Assembly (NCBI RefSeq): GCF_012689525.1 | Contig: NZ_CP051514.1 | Span: 248,001-312,000 of the forward strand | Reading direction: 5' to 3' | Length of the DNA stretch: 64,000 bases | Origin: Paraburkholderia aromaticivorans | GTDB taxonomy: Bacteria; Pseudomonadota; Gammaproteobacteria; Burkholderiales; Burkholderiaceae | Shown here: piece by piece, positions 28,418 to 38,629 of the stretch | Layout: every line of letters starts with the position of its first letter | How positions within the stretch are numbered: position 1 is the stretch's first letter | Position numbers and translations under genes: made by a program | The notes under the pieces: model-generated | What the model was told of the DNA's origin: nothing | What the model saw: only the letters and a program-made list of their open reading frames with translations | Databases searched by the model: none

Positions 28418-28753
28418 TCCATCTGCCGATCCAATCTTGACGGGGCGGGTCGCTGGTTTTTGAACCAGCAACTGTGGATAAGTGTAGGCAAACGGGCCGA
28501 CCGTGTTCGTAAACGATTTCGATGCGGTCTTGCCCCAAGCGGTAAGCGGGCTCATAAGCGCTTGCTGGAATTCGTGCAGGTGGTGAAGCATAGGCGCTCC
28601 CGTTTTGGGAAGGCTCGCCGATGGCTACGCAGGAACCGAGCGTAGCATCGCGGCACTTCGACTATCGCAGAATCCTGCTTTAGGGGCATTCGAGGACGTA
28701 CTGTCGCGATAAGGCAAGATGGCGAACAGACGGCAGTATAGTGAGGATTACTT

Positions 28754-28880
28754 ATGCCGCCAATGAGTAGAACTGCTCGGCATGAGTATTTCCGACGCCA
28801 CGGCCCTCCATTTGGTCCTCGGCGATCATGTGCAGTTCGATGCCGCTCAGGATGCGGGCACAGCGAAAATTCGATACAGG
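28754..28880 (-). pseudogene. IS6-type transposase C-terminal remnant
   Basis: The minus strand reads NFRCARILSGIELHMIAEDQMEGRG...AEQFYSLAA-stop, the typical end of IS6-like transposases (FxCARIxLSGIExMHMIxKGQ...QFYSLAA), with small deletions. Confidence 0.7.
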
Positions 28881-28999
28881 TAGTGTCGATCAGACGCTTG
28901 CAGAAAGCATCCATGTCCGCGATGTCAGATTCGAGATTGAGATGGCTCATGGCCGCTCATCCTGGGAAGTGGCGTTGCAGGTTGCGCTTACTGCCGCCC

Positions 29000-29462
29000 C
29001 GATCGGGGGCAGGCAAGGCGCTCGTACAGGCGTACTACACCGCTGCGCCAACTGCGCCGCGCCCGTGTTTTCAAGGGTGTTCCAAGGGCGGCCAACAGGT
29101 GATGGCGATCGCTCAACGCTATCCCAAAGACTACAACGGGATTCTTGCCGGAGCGGCTGCAAACAATCGCACTCACCTAAATGCTATGTTGCTGTGGAAA
29201 CTGAAGGCGCTCAATGCTCCAGGCGCAAAACTAACAAACTAACGCAGGGCAAGCTCGATTTGATCACGAAGAGCCTGATTTCGGCTTGGGCAGGCAAAGA
29301 CGGAGGCGCGCCCGGCGACAGCTTCCTCACAGAGCCTCGGCAGTGTCACTTCAACCAGACACCCTGCCGAAATGTACGGGCACAGACAGTGCAGCAACAG
29401 CTTGCTCACCACGGACCAACTGGACGCATTGAAGGCAACCTATAAAGCCCCGTCAATCCTTG
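29000..29462 (+). pseudogene. Tannase/feruloyl esterase-family remnant
   Basis: The plus strand encodes KALVQAYYTAAPTAPRPCFQGCSKGGQQVMAIAQRYPKDYNGILAGAAANN, with the GCSxGG nucleophile box of the tannase/feruloyl esterase family. After a frameshift comes KLTQGKLDLITKSLISAWAGKDGG... CHFNQTP, and after a second CSNSLLTTDQLDALKATYKAP. Both ends are missing. It is a decayed aromatic-ester hydrolase. Confidence 0.7.
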
Positions 29463-29559
29463 AACGGGTGTCTATTTGCCGGCATGCCGTTCGGCATCGA
29501 GAACGATTCCACGTTCCTCGTCTATCCGATGGGCATTGCGACTCGTGACAAGGTGCCGT

Positions 29560-30047
29560 TGCGTTGGCGACACACGGCCAGCGCCCGCGAGGAGGTTGGG
29601 CCAATAGGATCGAAAACGGCGGGTGGTGTTGAATGATCCAGTCGGCGACGCTCGAGCGGAACATATTGCTGGCACCACGGTGGTGTTGATGACCAGGCAC
29701 CTGCAGGTCCACGTCGAGCTCCTTGGCTCGTTGCAAATCACGCTCGCGACGTCGTGCGTAGTGGCGCTCACGATTTCGCCGTGCGCCTCGACGCCCGCTT
29801 CCGACAGCCACTCTACCAGCGCCTGGACCGCGTTGCGGTCTGCATCCTCGGCTTCGTCGTCCGCGGAGCGTACGCCCAGTCCCGCACCACCCGTGATATC
29901 CCCGGATACGATATGGCTCTTCGCGACGTACAGGATATAAACGGCACCCGTCATGCGACCGATCTGCCCGGCACGGATCTGCGCAGACTTGTTCCCTTCT
30001 GTGGGTGACGCATCGATCGCCACGAGGATGCGGTCGTACCTGCTGCT
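29560..30047 (-). pseudogene. Universal stress protein (UspA) gene, frameshifted
   Basis: The minus strand begins YDRILVAIDASPTEGNKSAQIRAGQIGRMTGAVYILYVAKSHIVSGDITGG and continues ADRNAVQALVEWLSEAGVEAHGEIVSATTHDVAS. It then shifts frame to LQRAKELDVDLQVPGHQHHRGASNMFRSSVADWIIQHHPPFSILLAQPP. This is a UspA domain (nucleotide-binding G-x(2)-G-x(9)-S region degraded) broken near 29740. It abuts the end of the AAHS transporter gene. Confidence 0.75.
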
Positions 30048-30058
30048 GTCTCCGGACT

Positions 30059-31444
30059 TTAGCTCTTCTTGATGCCCGAACTGGCGAGCTTGCCTGGCTT
30101 AGCCCGGAGTGACGGTTCGATGGACGTCGAAGGCAACTCGCGCGGACCGCGTGCGCTCGGCACCAGCAGCGTTAAAAGCACACCCAGTATGCCGACGGCC
30201 GCCAGAATATAAAAGATCGAATCGAGTGCAAGCCCGATACTGATCAGCAAGCCGCCCAGCAGCGGGCCAACGACGCCCCCAAGACGCCCGAATCCGGCAC
30301 ACCAGGCAACGCCAGCACCCCGCACATTGGTGCGGTAGTAGTTTGCGACAAAGCCGTAGATCAATGTTTGCGTGCCGCTGGTGCCCAGCCCAACGATCGC
30401 AACCACGGTCAGCAGTACGCCGAGCGGTACTTTTAAAGTAAGCAGTGAGATCGAGATTGATCCGATCAGAAAGCACGCCGCGACAACCGGCTTGGGCCCG
30501 AACGTGTCCGCAACACGCGAGCCCGCCAGGGCGCCGATCACTGCACCGCCGTTCAGTACCAACAGGAACGACAGCGATCCCCTTGCGTTGAACCCGGCCC
30601 GCAGCATCAACTCGGGCAGCCACGTGTTGAGTGAGTAGACGAGCACAAGTCCGGTGGCACTCATCAGGCCGAGAATCAAAGTAGGAAACAGATAAGAAAC
30701 GAACAATCCCGCGAACCCAGCTTTGCCCGCGCTGGCTGGCGGGACGCCGCCGGCCGCGCTTGGCATGATCCCGGGAATCTCTACACCGGTCTGTTGCGAA
30801 ATAGCGCGAGCCTCGTCGAGACGGCCACGACTGACGAGCCACGCCACCGATTCCGGCATTTTGAAGTAAGCCAGCGGCAGCAGCGTGACGAAGGGAAGTG
30901 CGCCGATCCAGAACATGCCGCGCCAGCCAACGTGTTGCAACCACAGGATCGCCAGCATTGCCGCCAGCAAGCTTCCCAACGGCACCCCAGAATACGTTAT
31001 GGCGTTGCAAAGGTTCTTTCGGCCTTTGGGCGCATATTCCGATACGAGCGCGCCGGTCGTCGCCACCAATGCGCCAACGCCGAGACCGGTAACGAAGCGC
31101 ATCAACCCAAACATCGTCGTGGTGGTCGTCATCGCGGTGAGCCCCATCCCGAACGAGAACCATGCGTACGAGAACAGCATCACTTTGCGACGCCCCAGGA
31201 TGTCGCCGACGCTTCCCGCGAGCAGTGCGCCGACGAGGACGCCGACGAGCGCATAACTGCCAAGCGCGCCCGCGGTCGCCGGCGTCACGGTCCCGATCTG
31301 CGAAGCGTCGCGCAGGAACTTCGACACGACGGTCCCGTACACGACGAGATCGTAGCCGTCGAATATCAGACCCACAGTGGCGAGGGCCACGACCCATACA
31401 ACCGTGCGATGGCGTCGCGCATCGAGATTGGAATCCGTGGTCAT
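30059..31444 (-). CDS. MFS transporter, aromatic acid:H+ symporter (AAHS) type
   Basis: A 461-residue, 12-helix permease. The AAHS hallmark VGLIFDGYDLVVYGTVV with its charged D-G-Y-D is in helix 1. Loop 2-3 is GSVGDILGRRKVM, and the second-half loop is GSRVADTFGPKPVV. The family takes up benzoate-type acids (PcaK, BenK, MhbT). It lies downstream of a flavin monooxygenase resembling 3-hydroxybenzoate 4-monooxygenase on the same strand with ~230 bp between, so 3-hydroxybenzoate is the inferred substrate. Start ATG 31444, AAGGA upstream. Confidence 0.9.
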   Translation of the reverse strand: MTTDSNLDARRHRTVVWVVALATVGLIFDGYDLVVYGTVVSKFLRDASQIGTVTPATAGALGSYALVGVLVGALLAGSVGDILGRRKVMLFSYAWFSFGMGLTAMTTTTTMFGLMRFVTGLGVGALVATTGALVSEYAPKGRKNLCNAITYSGVPLGSLLAAMLAILWLQHVGWRGMFWIGALPFVTLLPLAYFKMPESVAWLVSRGRLDEARAISQQTGVEIPGIMPSAAGGVPPASAGKAGFAGLFVSYLFPTLILGLMSATGLVLVYSLNTWLPELMLRAGFNARGSLSFLLVLNGGAVIGALAGSRVADTFGPKPVVAACFLIGSISISLLTLKVPLGVLLTVVAIVGLGTSGTQTLIYGFVANYYRTNVRGAGVAWCAGFGRLGGVVGPLLGGLLISIGLALDSIFYILAAVGILGVLLTLLVPSARGPRELPSTSIEPSLRAKPGKLASSGIKKS

Positions 31445-31672
31445 AGTATTTGCGAAATTCCTTGAGTTGAGCGCCGGTCTGCATTCGTTCATGGAGCGTG
31501 GCCGTCGCTCGGGCGCACGGATGACGAATCTGACATTGCCGCCCCCATCGACGCGTCCCTCGGATCCGCTCACTTGCTAAACCCAGACCGACACCCTTCG
31601 TTCTGCCCGTGAGTATGAGGCGGCTACCGATAGAAAATCGAGAGAAAGATGAACAGTTCTCGCATCCCGAAG

Positions 31673-33550
31673 CTACTGACGATCCAGCAGGAATCTTCCG
31701 AAGAATGCCGTGAGTTCTTCGTGTGCGTCCAGTCGGAGTACGTTCGAAACGTACTGATCGGGACGGACAACCACAATTGCGCCCCTCTCCCGGTCGATGC
31801 CACGTACGTCGAAGATGTCAGGACCGTTCTTGAGGTCGGGGGAATAGGCCTTCTCGTAGTCGATAAGCCCGAAGTGCCCCTTGCGCGGAAGCAGAATCGA
31901 CGGTAGCTCTTCGATGTTGAGGTCGCGGGGCCCCTGCTGGAAGACCGCGCGAACGTCGATCACGCTGTCGATGTCCGCCCCTGCCGGGGTGAACCGGCGG
32001 ATCGGAGAGTTCGGAGACTCTGCCAGGAAGGCCGCGAGCTCGCGCAGTCGCCGTCCGCTCGCGTCGGCAAAGGCAAAAATGCGCCAGGCGCCATCTGCAC
32101 GGGCGGCGTGCCCGAGGTGCACCGGCTTGACGTCGGCGAGGCGCACAACAGGTGCGGAGTGGAAGCGCATGCCGACTACGAAGCCCTTGGCGAGATGCTG
32201 CTCGCTCGCCTCGGCGGTCAGAACCGTCGCTGGCGGGTAATGCGTCGCGACACCCGCCGTATAACGACCCGACTTCACGAAGTAGTCCTGAAGCTCGGCC
32301 GGGTCGAATCCGCCGAGTTCCGGGCGGTTCGGATCTTTCGGCGGCGAGGCCATGATTTTCGACCATTCCTTGTCGAAATCGATGAGGCCTTGGGCAATCG
32401 CATGGCGCTCGACGGTGTAAGTGCGCAGCAGTTCCGGTTTGGCACGTCCCTCGAGCACCGAAGCCAGCTTCCAGCCGAGGTTGAAGGCGTCCTGCATTGA
32501 AACGTTCATGCCCTGGCCGGCTTTAGCGCTGTGCGTGTGGCAGGCGTCGCCGGCGATGAAGACCCGCGGCAGGCGGGAGCCCGTCTGGTCCGCGGGGACG
32601 TCGTCGAAACGGTCGGTGACGCGCTGGCCGACCTGGTACACCGCGAACCACGCCACGCTTTTCACGTCGAGCGTATAGGGGCGCAGCACACGCTGAGCGG
32701 TCTCGATGACCTTCTCCTGCGTGTTTTCACGGAAGGCTTCACGGTTGTTCGGATCAATCTCGCCAAGGTCGACGTAGAGTCGCACCATGTAACCGCCTTC
32801 GCGCGGGATGAGGAGGATGTTGCCCTCGTCCGCAGACTGAATCGCGGCCTTGAGTCGGATGTCCGGGAAATCAGTGACGGCAAGCATGTCCACGACACCC
32901 CAGGCGTGATTCGCGAAGTCGCCGCTCGGCACGGCACCAATCGAATCACGCACCCGGCTGCGTGCTCCGTCGCAGCCGACAACATACTTGGCACGAATCG
33001 TAGTCTCCGCGCCGTTGCCCACTTTGCGCAGCGCGACCACGACCGGGTGCTCGCCGTTGGGCTCGACCTTCAGGTCTGCGAATTCCACGCCATAGCTGGG
33101 CTCGAGCCGCGTCGGCGAATTGCGCATGTAGTCGAGCAGGTACCTCTGCATGCGGGCCTGGTTCACGATGAGGTGGGGGAACTCCGACAAACCGTCCTCG
33201 GTATCCTGGACGCGACCGGTACGCTCGATCTGCGAGCGATCCACCTTCGACGGACGCCAGAAGACAGTCTCGTTCACCCAGTAGGCCTCGCGGAGGAGCT
33301 TCCCACTCAGACCGAAGGCGTCGAACATTTCAACCGTGCGGCAGGCAACACCGTCGGCCTGACCTACCTGGAGCGCGCCGTCGCGACGCTCAACGAGTCG
33401 CGTGCTGATGCCTGGGAAAGTCGAAAGTTGTGCCGCCAGCAAGACTCCAGCAGGACCGCTACCGACGATCAGGACGTCGACGGCGTCGGGAAGCTCTGCC
33501 GTGAGGATGTCAGGGTCGCCGGGCTTGTACCCATTCAGATAGAACTGCAC
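31673..33550 (-). CDS. mobA: FAD-dependent aromatic hydroxylase, 3-hydroxybenzoate 4-monooxygenase-like
   Basis: A 625-residue class A flavoprotein hydroxylase. The start is GTG 33550 after AAAGGAG. Motifs are the FAD Rossmann loop DVLIVGSGPAGVLLAAQLS (~26-44), the DG motif VVGCDGARSRVR (~190), and RVFIAGDACHTHSAKAGQGMNVSMQDAFNLGWKLASVL (~330-370), followed by a C-terminal thioredoxin-like domain as in phenol 2-monooxygenase/MobA. Length and neighbours (AAHS transporter) suit MobA, which makes protocatechuate from 3-hydroxybenzoate; a phenol-hydroxylase specificity cannot be excluded. No ring-cleavage genes are adjacent. Confidence 0.85.
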   Translation of the reverse strand: MQFYLNGYKPGDPDILTAELPDAVDVLIVGSGPAGVLLAAQLSTFPGISTRLVERRDGALQVGQADGVACRTVEMFDAFGLSGKLLREAYWVNETVFWRPSKVDRSQIERTGRVQDTEDGLSEFPHLIVNQARMQRYLLDYMRNSPTRLEPSYGVEFADLKVEPNGEHPVVVALRKVGNGAETTIRAKYVVGCDGARSRVRDSIGAVPSGDFANHAWGVVDMLAVTDFPDIRLKAAIQSADEGNILLIPREGGYMVRLYVDLGEIDPNNREAFRENTQEKVIETAQRVLRPYTLDVKSVAWFAVYQVGQRVTDRFDDVPADQTGSRLPRVFIAGDACHTHSAKAGQGMNVSMQDAFNLGWKLASVLEGRAKPELLRTYTVERHAIAQGLIDFDKEWSKIMASPPKDPNRPELGGFDPAELQDYFVKSGRYTAGVATHYPPATVLTAEASEQHLAKGFVVGMRFHSAPVVRLADVKPVHLGHAARADGAWRIFAFADASGRRLRELAAFLAESPNSPIRRFTPAGADIDSVIDVRAVFQQGPRDLNIEELPSILLPRKGHFGLIDYEKAYSPDLKNGPDIFDVRGIDRERGAIVVVRPDQYVSNVLRLDAHEELTAFFGRFLLDRQ

Positions 33551-33939
33551 GTTCGCTCCTTTCTTGCTACGTCTGACCGGTTACTGCCTGACTCTGGGCT
33601 CGCATTCATCCACACCATGGCTTGGTGATGCCGCAAGGATTCCCTACCAATCCGGAGGACTCCTGGCTGAAATCACGTCGTGCGCGCGGAATTTGCAGAC
33701 AGATCGGTGACTTATCGCGGCTCGACTTGCCCTAACAGTAGATCACGCTAGCCCCGACGTCCAGCCGTCGCTAGTAGACGTGACCTGAGCCCGAGTCCTG
33801 GTCGACGGAAAACGCGGGCAATCCCCAGTCTGTGCCGCCGCGCTTCTGGCAGAAAAGGGACGCTGGCAAATATGGCCCGGGCGGTTGTGTCGCGATAAGT
33901 TCGGCGAGGCGAGAAATTCCGCGATGGCAAGGTGTCCCT
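33551..33939. other. Spacer upstream of mobA, no gene seen
   Basis: It contains the mobA ribosome site (33555-33562) and presumably its promoter; no regulator gene or clear operator was recognised. Confidence 0.45.
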
Positions 33940-33944
33940 TGTGC

Positions 33945-34105
33945 CACCAACGAATAGAACTGAGCAGTAGCGGTTCGGGTAACGCCGTTGTCCTTCATCC
34001 GGCCTTTCCTGATCCTATGCATCGTCTCAATGACTGACAGGATGATGCGGGCACACCGGAAATCATTGAAACCCATCATGGGCCTGGTTCGGCGTATGAT
34101 CGCCC
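33945..34105 (-). pseudogene. IS6-type transposase C-terminal remnant
   Basis: The minus strand reads IIRRTRPMMGFNDFRCARIILSVIETMHRIRKGRMKDNGVTRTATAQFYSLVA followed by a stop. This is the conserved end of IS6-like transposases; the DDE core is missing. Confidence 0.75.
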
Positions 34106-34233
34106 GATGATCCTGGTTGGGTAGCAGCAGCGCATTGCTGCGCCGCTGCTACCTTCTGTGAGCAGTAATTTGTCAAGGCTCGCGAATCGTTGATCAACTT
34201 CCTCCACATTTTTTTGCGAGAGTGTATGACTGG

Positions 34234-34337
34234 GTCAAGGGCAGGCGAAGCCTGACGTAGCGAACCCTTGACACTGGGAAGAGGCGATATGCGGGCGTAT
34301 GTTGGAGAGCGCGCGGCATTGCGCTCGCCCAACATAC
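34234..34337. repeat. Two adjacent stem-loops next to the IS3 element
   Basis: GTCAAGGG (34234-34241) pairs with CCCTTGAC (34265-34272). GTATGTTGG (34297-34305) pairs with CCAACATAC (34329-34337), with an inner AGCGC/GCGCT. No gene lies here; the role is unknown. Confidence 0.5.
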
Positions 34338-34396
34338 AGGCGCATTCCACGTCGCCCAGTACCTGTTGCAATCGAATTTGCGTTCTCCTGTAGTGG

Positions 34397-35574
<1,178 letters not shown>

Positions 35575-35638
35575 CTATCGTTTTTCCTCGTCGATTCCGG
35601 ATTGTCCTCCTATCGACCTGTCCGAGGAAATTAGACCA

Positions 35639-35944
35639 TCACACTCCTGCCTGAAGCCGGCCGTGTGGCGCTCGTGAGATGAACCAACGTCGATCAGCTT
35701 CGGACCTGCGATCTACATTGGACTGCAGCACGATCATCCCCCTAACCGGCGGAAAGGACCTTATGATTTCAGACTCAGCCCCGTAAAGGCATTGGCAACT
35801 TCCTGCTCATAGAAGGGCACCCCACAACGGACGTTGCACAGATGGTGCTTGACACTGCGTTCGCTGTTTCCTCTCGAATGAAAATGGACAATGCGCTCAC
35901 CGGGTACATTCCGGCCTGTGAGATCACGCGAAAGACTGTCGCTG
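35639..35944. other. Spacer with no gene seen
   Basis: A short minus-strand frame ending NVRCGVPFYEQEVANAFTGLSLKS looks coding-like but has no start or recognisable family; probably a remnant. Confidence 0.35.
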
Positions 35945-36733
35945 CTAGAAGCGGTACAGCACGGACGCCGTGCCGTTGAGGTCAAGGCGGCGTTCGGTGA
36001 TCGGACTGCCGGCGGCATAACGCTCGAGGCGTCCCACAACGGCCGCGACGTTCGCCGACCAGTGCCGATTGATCTGGTAAGTGGCATTCGTATTGAAGTG
36101 AAAATCGCGCAAGCCGGAAGCCGTGTCGTAATGCGGCAATCCGGTTGCGGCGCTTTCCTGTGGCGTAATGCCGAACAAGGTGTGCGTATAGGTCGCGTTC
36201 CCCCAGGTGAGGCCCGGGCCCATCGAAATGAGCAGGTTGCCGAGCGGCGCTGATACGAACAGATCAGCCGTGGCCGTCAGGCCTTGTCCGGTTCCCGCGA
36301 TGTCCTGATAGGCCGCCACCGCGCCAGTGAACGCCCACCACGTGTAATCGGCGAAGAGCCGCAGCTTCGGCCCATAGTGCACATCGGGCAGTCCTCTGAG
36401 CCGCGCGTCGTCGGATGACGATCTCGACTGGAAGTCGAAGCTCACCGACATACCGAGGTGATAGTTCCCAGCTCGCAGCACGTTGATGCCGAGCACATCC
36501 GGCCCCTGCGAAAACAGGCGGTCCTTCCATGAAATGTCCTGCTGGGGAAAGGGAAGCACCTGAAGCTGCGAGGAGCCGGGAAACTTCGGGAAAACGTACA
36601 TGCCGGGCCCGATGGAGATTTTCCAGTCGCTGTCCGTTTGCGGTTCATCGGCGTGGGCGATCCCCACCGTGCAACAAGCGCTTGCAGCGAGCGCGATGCA
36701 GCGGCGTCCGATCGATGCGATGTCAGGCCTCAT
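35945..36733 (-). CDS. MipA/OmpV-family outer membrane protein
   Basis: A 262-residue protein with signal peptide (CIALAASACCTVGIAHA) followed by a beta-barrel-like sequence: DWKISIGPGMYVFPKFPGS, DVLGINVLRAGNYHLGMSVSFDF, GPKLRLFADYTWW and a C-terminal LDLNGTASVLYRF ending in Phe. MipA/OmpV proteins are outer-membrane scaffolds or porin-like proteins. The ATG at 36733 overlaps the upstream hydrolase stop by four bases, so it is the last gene of a three-gene operon. Confidence 0.88.
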   Translation of the reverse strand: MRPDIASIGRRCIALAASACCTVGIAHADEPQTDSDWKISIGPGMYVFPKFPGSSQLQVLPFPQQDISWKDRLFSQGPDVLGINVLRAGNYHLGMSVSFDFQSRSSSDDARLRGLPDVHYGPKLRLFADYTWWAFTGAVAAYQDIAGTGQGLTATADLFVSAPLGNLLISMGPGLTWGNATYTHTLFGITPQESAATGLPHYDTASGLRDFHFNTNATYQINRHWSANVAAVVGRLERYAAGSPITERRLDLNGTASVLYRF

Positions 36734-37611
36734 CGTTTCGCCGCCAAGGTTGCCAACTGCCGCAGGCGCCGGGCGAGCGCGCGTGAAACGACGGGCGTCG
36801 GCGTGTTGCTGGACACCGACGCCGCAGCGCTTTCGCACAGGAAAAGCGCGCATTCCCGTGCGACGACCTCGCGTTCATTGTCCGATGTGATCATATGGTA
36901 CGAATCGTCGAGCCAGATGGTGCGGAGAAACGATGCCCCGACATTTGCCGCGACGAAGCGCGCGTTATGCGGGCTGGACGTTTCGTCGTCAATCGCGTGA
37001 ATGATAAGGCAATCGGTGCTGATGCTTTTCAGCTTCTTGCGCACCGAGCCCGCAAGCCTGCTTGCTTCGTGAAGCGCGGGCATCGCAATGGATGCGGGTC
37101 CCACTTCGCTGATTTTGTCTCTCTGCATCGCGCGCGCGATCTTCAGGCGCAACGCCTCGTTGCGCAGGCCGTAGGGCTCGTGCTCACGATAGCGGTAGCG
37201 CGAGCGCATCGGCGTGTAATAGGCGTAGTCGAGCAGAAACCGGTACCAGGGAATCGCCCAGCCGTCGTAATTGAGCGTGATGGACAGCAGCAGCAAGGCG
37301 CGTGCGGCCGGACGCTGTTGCGCGACGGCGGCGGCCAGTGTCGCGCCCATGGAGAGGCCACACACCGAAACGTGCCGGTGTCGCGCGGCAAGCGCATCGA
37401 ATTCGGCGACGGCGGCGCTGATCCACTGTTCCATCGGCATATGTCCGGTGCCCGCGCTGTAGCCAGGCAGTTCCGGCGCGTGGGTCGCGAAGCCTTCTTC
37501 GGCAAGAAAGCGCGCAAGGAACCGCAATTCGGGCGCAGAACTCGACAGGCCGTGCAAAAGCAGGACAGCGTGATCGTTGCCCTCGGTGCTTGAAAATTGA
37601 GGCGCGTTCAT
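36730..37611 (-). CDS. Alpha/beta hydrolase (carboxylesterase-like)
   Basis: A 293-residue hydrolase. HDHAVLLLHGLSSS-type oxyanion loop (VLLLHGLSSSAPELRFLARFLAEEGF), nucleophile elbow CGLSMGATLA, Asp in LIIHAIDDETSSP and His in LDDSYHMITSD form the triad, as in monoacylglycerol lipase/Est30-like carboxylesterases. The ATG at 37611 lies two bases after the DUF4118 stop and its own stop overlaps mipA. The substrate is unknown. Confidence 0.87.
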   Translation of the reverse strand: MNAPQFSSTEGNDHAVLLLHGLSSSAPELRFLARFLAEEGFATHAPELPGYSAGTGHMPMEQWISAAVAEFDALAARHRHVSVCGLSMGATLAAAVAQQRPAARALLLLSITLNYDGWAIPWYRFLLDYAYYTPMRSRYRYREHEPYGLRNEALRLKIARAMQRDKISEVGPASIAMPALHEASRLAGSVRKKLKSISTDCLIIHAIDDETSSPHNARFVAANVGASFLRTIWLDDSYHMITSDNEREVVARECALFLCESAAASVSSNTPTPVVSRALARRLRQLATLAAKR

Positions 37612-37613
37612 GG

Positions 37614-38411
37614 TCAGTCTTCCGCCCGCAGAATCAGAAATTCGCCCGATGGCGTAGTGAAGCGTTCGCACACACATTCGATTGCGCGCCAATGCTGTCC
37701 GCCCGATAGAAAACGCATGCGGTGATGACCCGGCACCAGCCGGCCTCTCACACGCGCGAGATCTTCCTGATGCACCTGCGAATGCCTGGCGCCGTAAGCG
37801 ACGCCCGCATGAAACGATTCGTCGTCGATGATTCCACCAGATGTTGAGGTTGCCGCCGCCGCGACGAAACTGCCGGGCGGTGCGCTCGTCGCTGGATCGA
37901 GCGCCTTGATGAGAATGAGCGAACGGTTGTGCTGCGCGATGTGATGCAGCATCCGATGCATTTCATCCGTGGCGCGACGCGCGAGCAGGCGTTCATTATC
38001 GCGACGCAGCAGTATTTCATAGCGTGAGTGTGCCACCGCCGACAGCAGCTCGGCGCGATACTGCGCGCGTCTCATGCGCTCGACCAGCGTGATGACAACG
38101 ATCGTGATGAGCGGATAGGAGACCAGCAGCCGGATATCCGACGCATCGATGATGTCGATGCGTCCGTACGGCGGCACGAACAGGTAATCGGCAAGACCGA
38201 GACCCGCCAGTATCACGCAGATTGCAGGCGCAAGACCGCAGTAGTACTCCACGAGCACGCCGGCGATAAGAAAGGCGGTTCCCGGCATGATCGGGCCGAG
38301 CAGCGGATGAAGTATCGAGCGGATGAGGGCGGCGGTAAAGAGTGCCGCCGCCGCGATAATCCAGCGCTTACGGCCACGCGACGCCCACCGTCGGGAATTT
38401 TTTACTTTCAT
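37614..38411 (-). CDS. DUF4118-domain membrane protein
   Basis: A 265-residue protein with four predicted membrane helices in residues ~18-105 and a DUF4118 pattern (LLGPIMPGTAFLIAGVLVEYYCGLAPAICVILAGLGLADYLFVPPYGRIDI), the KdpD-like membrane domain. A cytoplasmic ~150-residue part follows with a short helical linker and a region without kinase motifs. It leads an operon with the hydrolase and mipA. It may be a sensor without its kinase; the role is unknown. ATG 38411 lies after a T/A-rich leader. Confidence 0.8.
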   Translation of the reverse strand: MKVKNSRRWASRGRKRWIIAAAALFTAALIRSILHPLLGPIMPGTAFLIAGVLVEYYCGLAPAICVILAGLGLADYLFVPPYGRIDIIDASDIRLLVSYPLITIVVITLVERMRRAQYRAELLSAVAHSRYEILLRRDNERLLARRATDEMHRMLHHIAQHNRSLILIKALDPATSAPPGSFVAAAATSTSGGIIDDESFHAGVAYGARHSQVHQEDLARVRGRLVPGHHRMRFLSGGQHWRAIECVCERFTTPSGEFLILRAED

Positions 38412-38629
38412 TTATGTTACAAAAAATTGGCGTTTAGCCCTTATAACGGCGATTGAGCGAGTCACTTTGATGATGTACCCGCTTTGTCAATCAAAGTCCC
38501 GACAGGGCGGCCCTGCCGCTGGTGGAAAAAACGTCGGCAACCGAGCCATGGCGGTTGGCGCATCGAGTCGGCGGTGATTGTCCTTATACTGGCGCGGAGG
38601 TTGATGAAGTTTATCGAGCGAGACACCAC

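Noticed and set aside
32531..33628. A 365-residue open frame on the plus strand
   Set aside because: Mirror of the MobA-like gene; no motif or ribosome-binding site.
34234..34337. Stem-loops considered as integron attC sites
   Set aside because: No integrase, no core-site sequences and no cassette gene between them.
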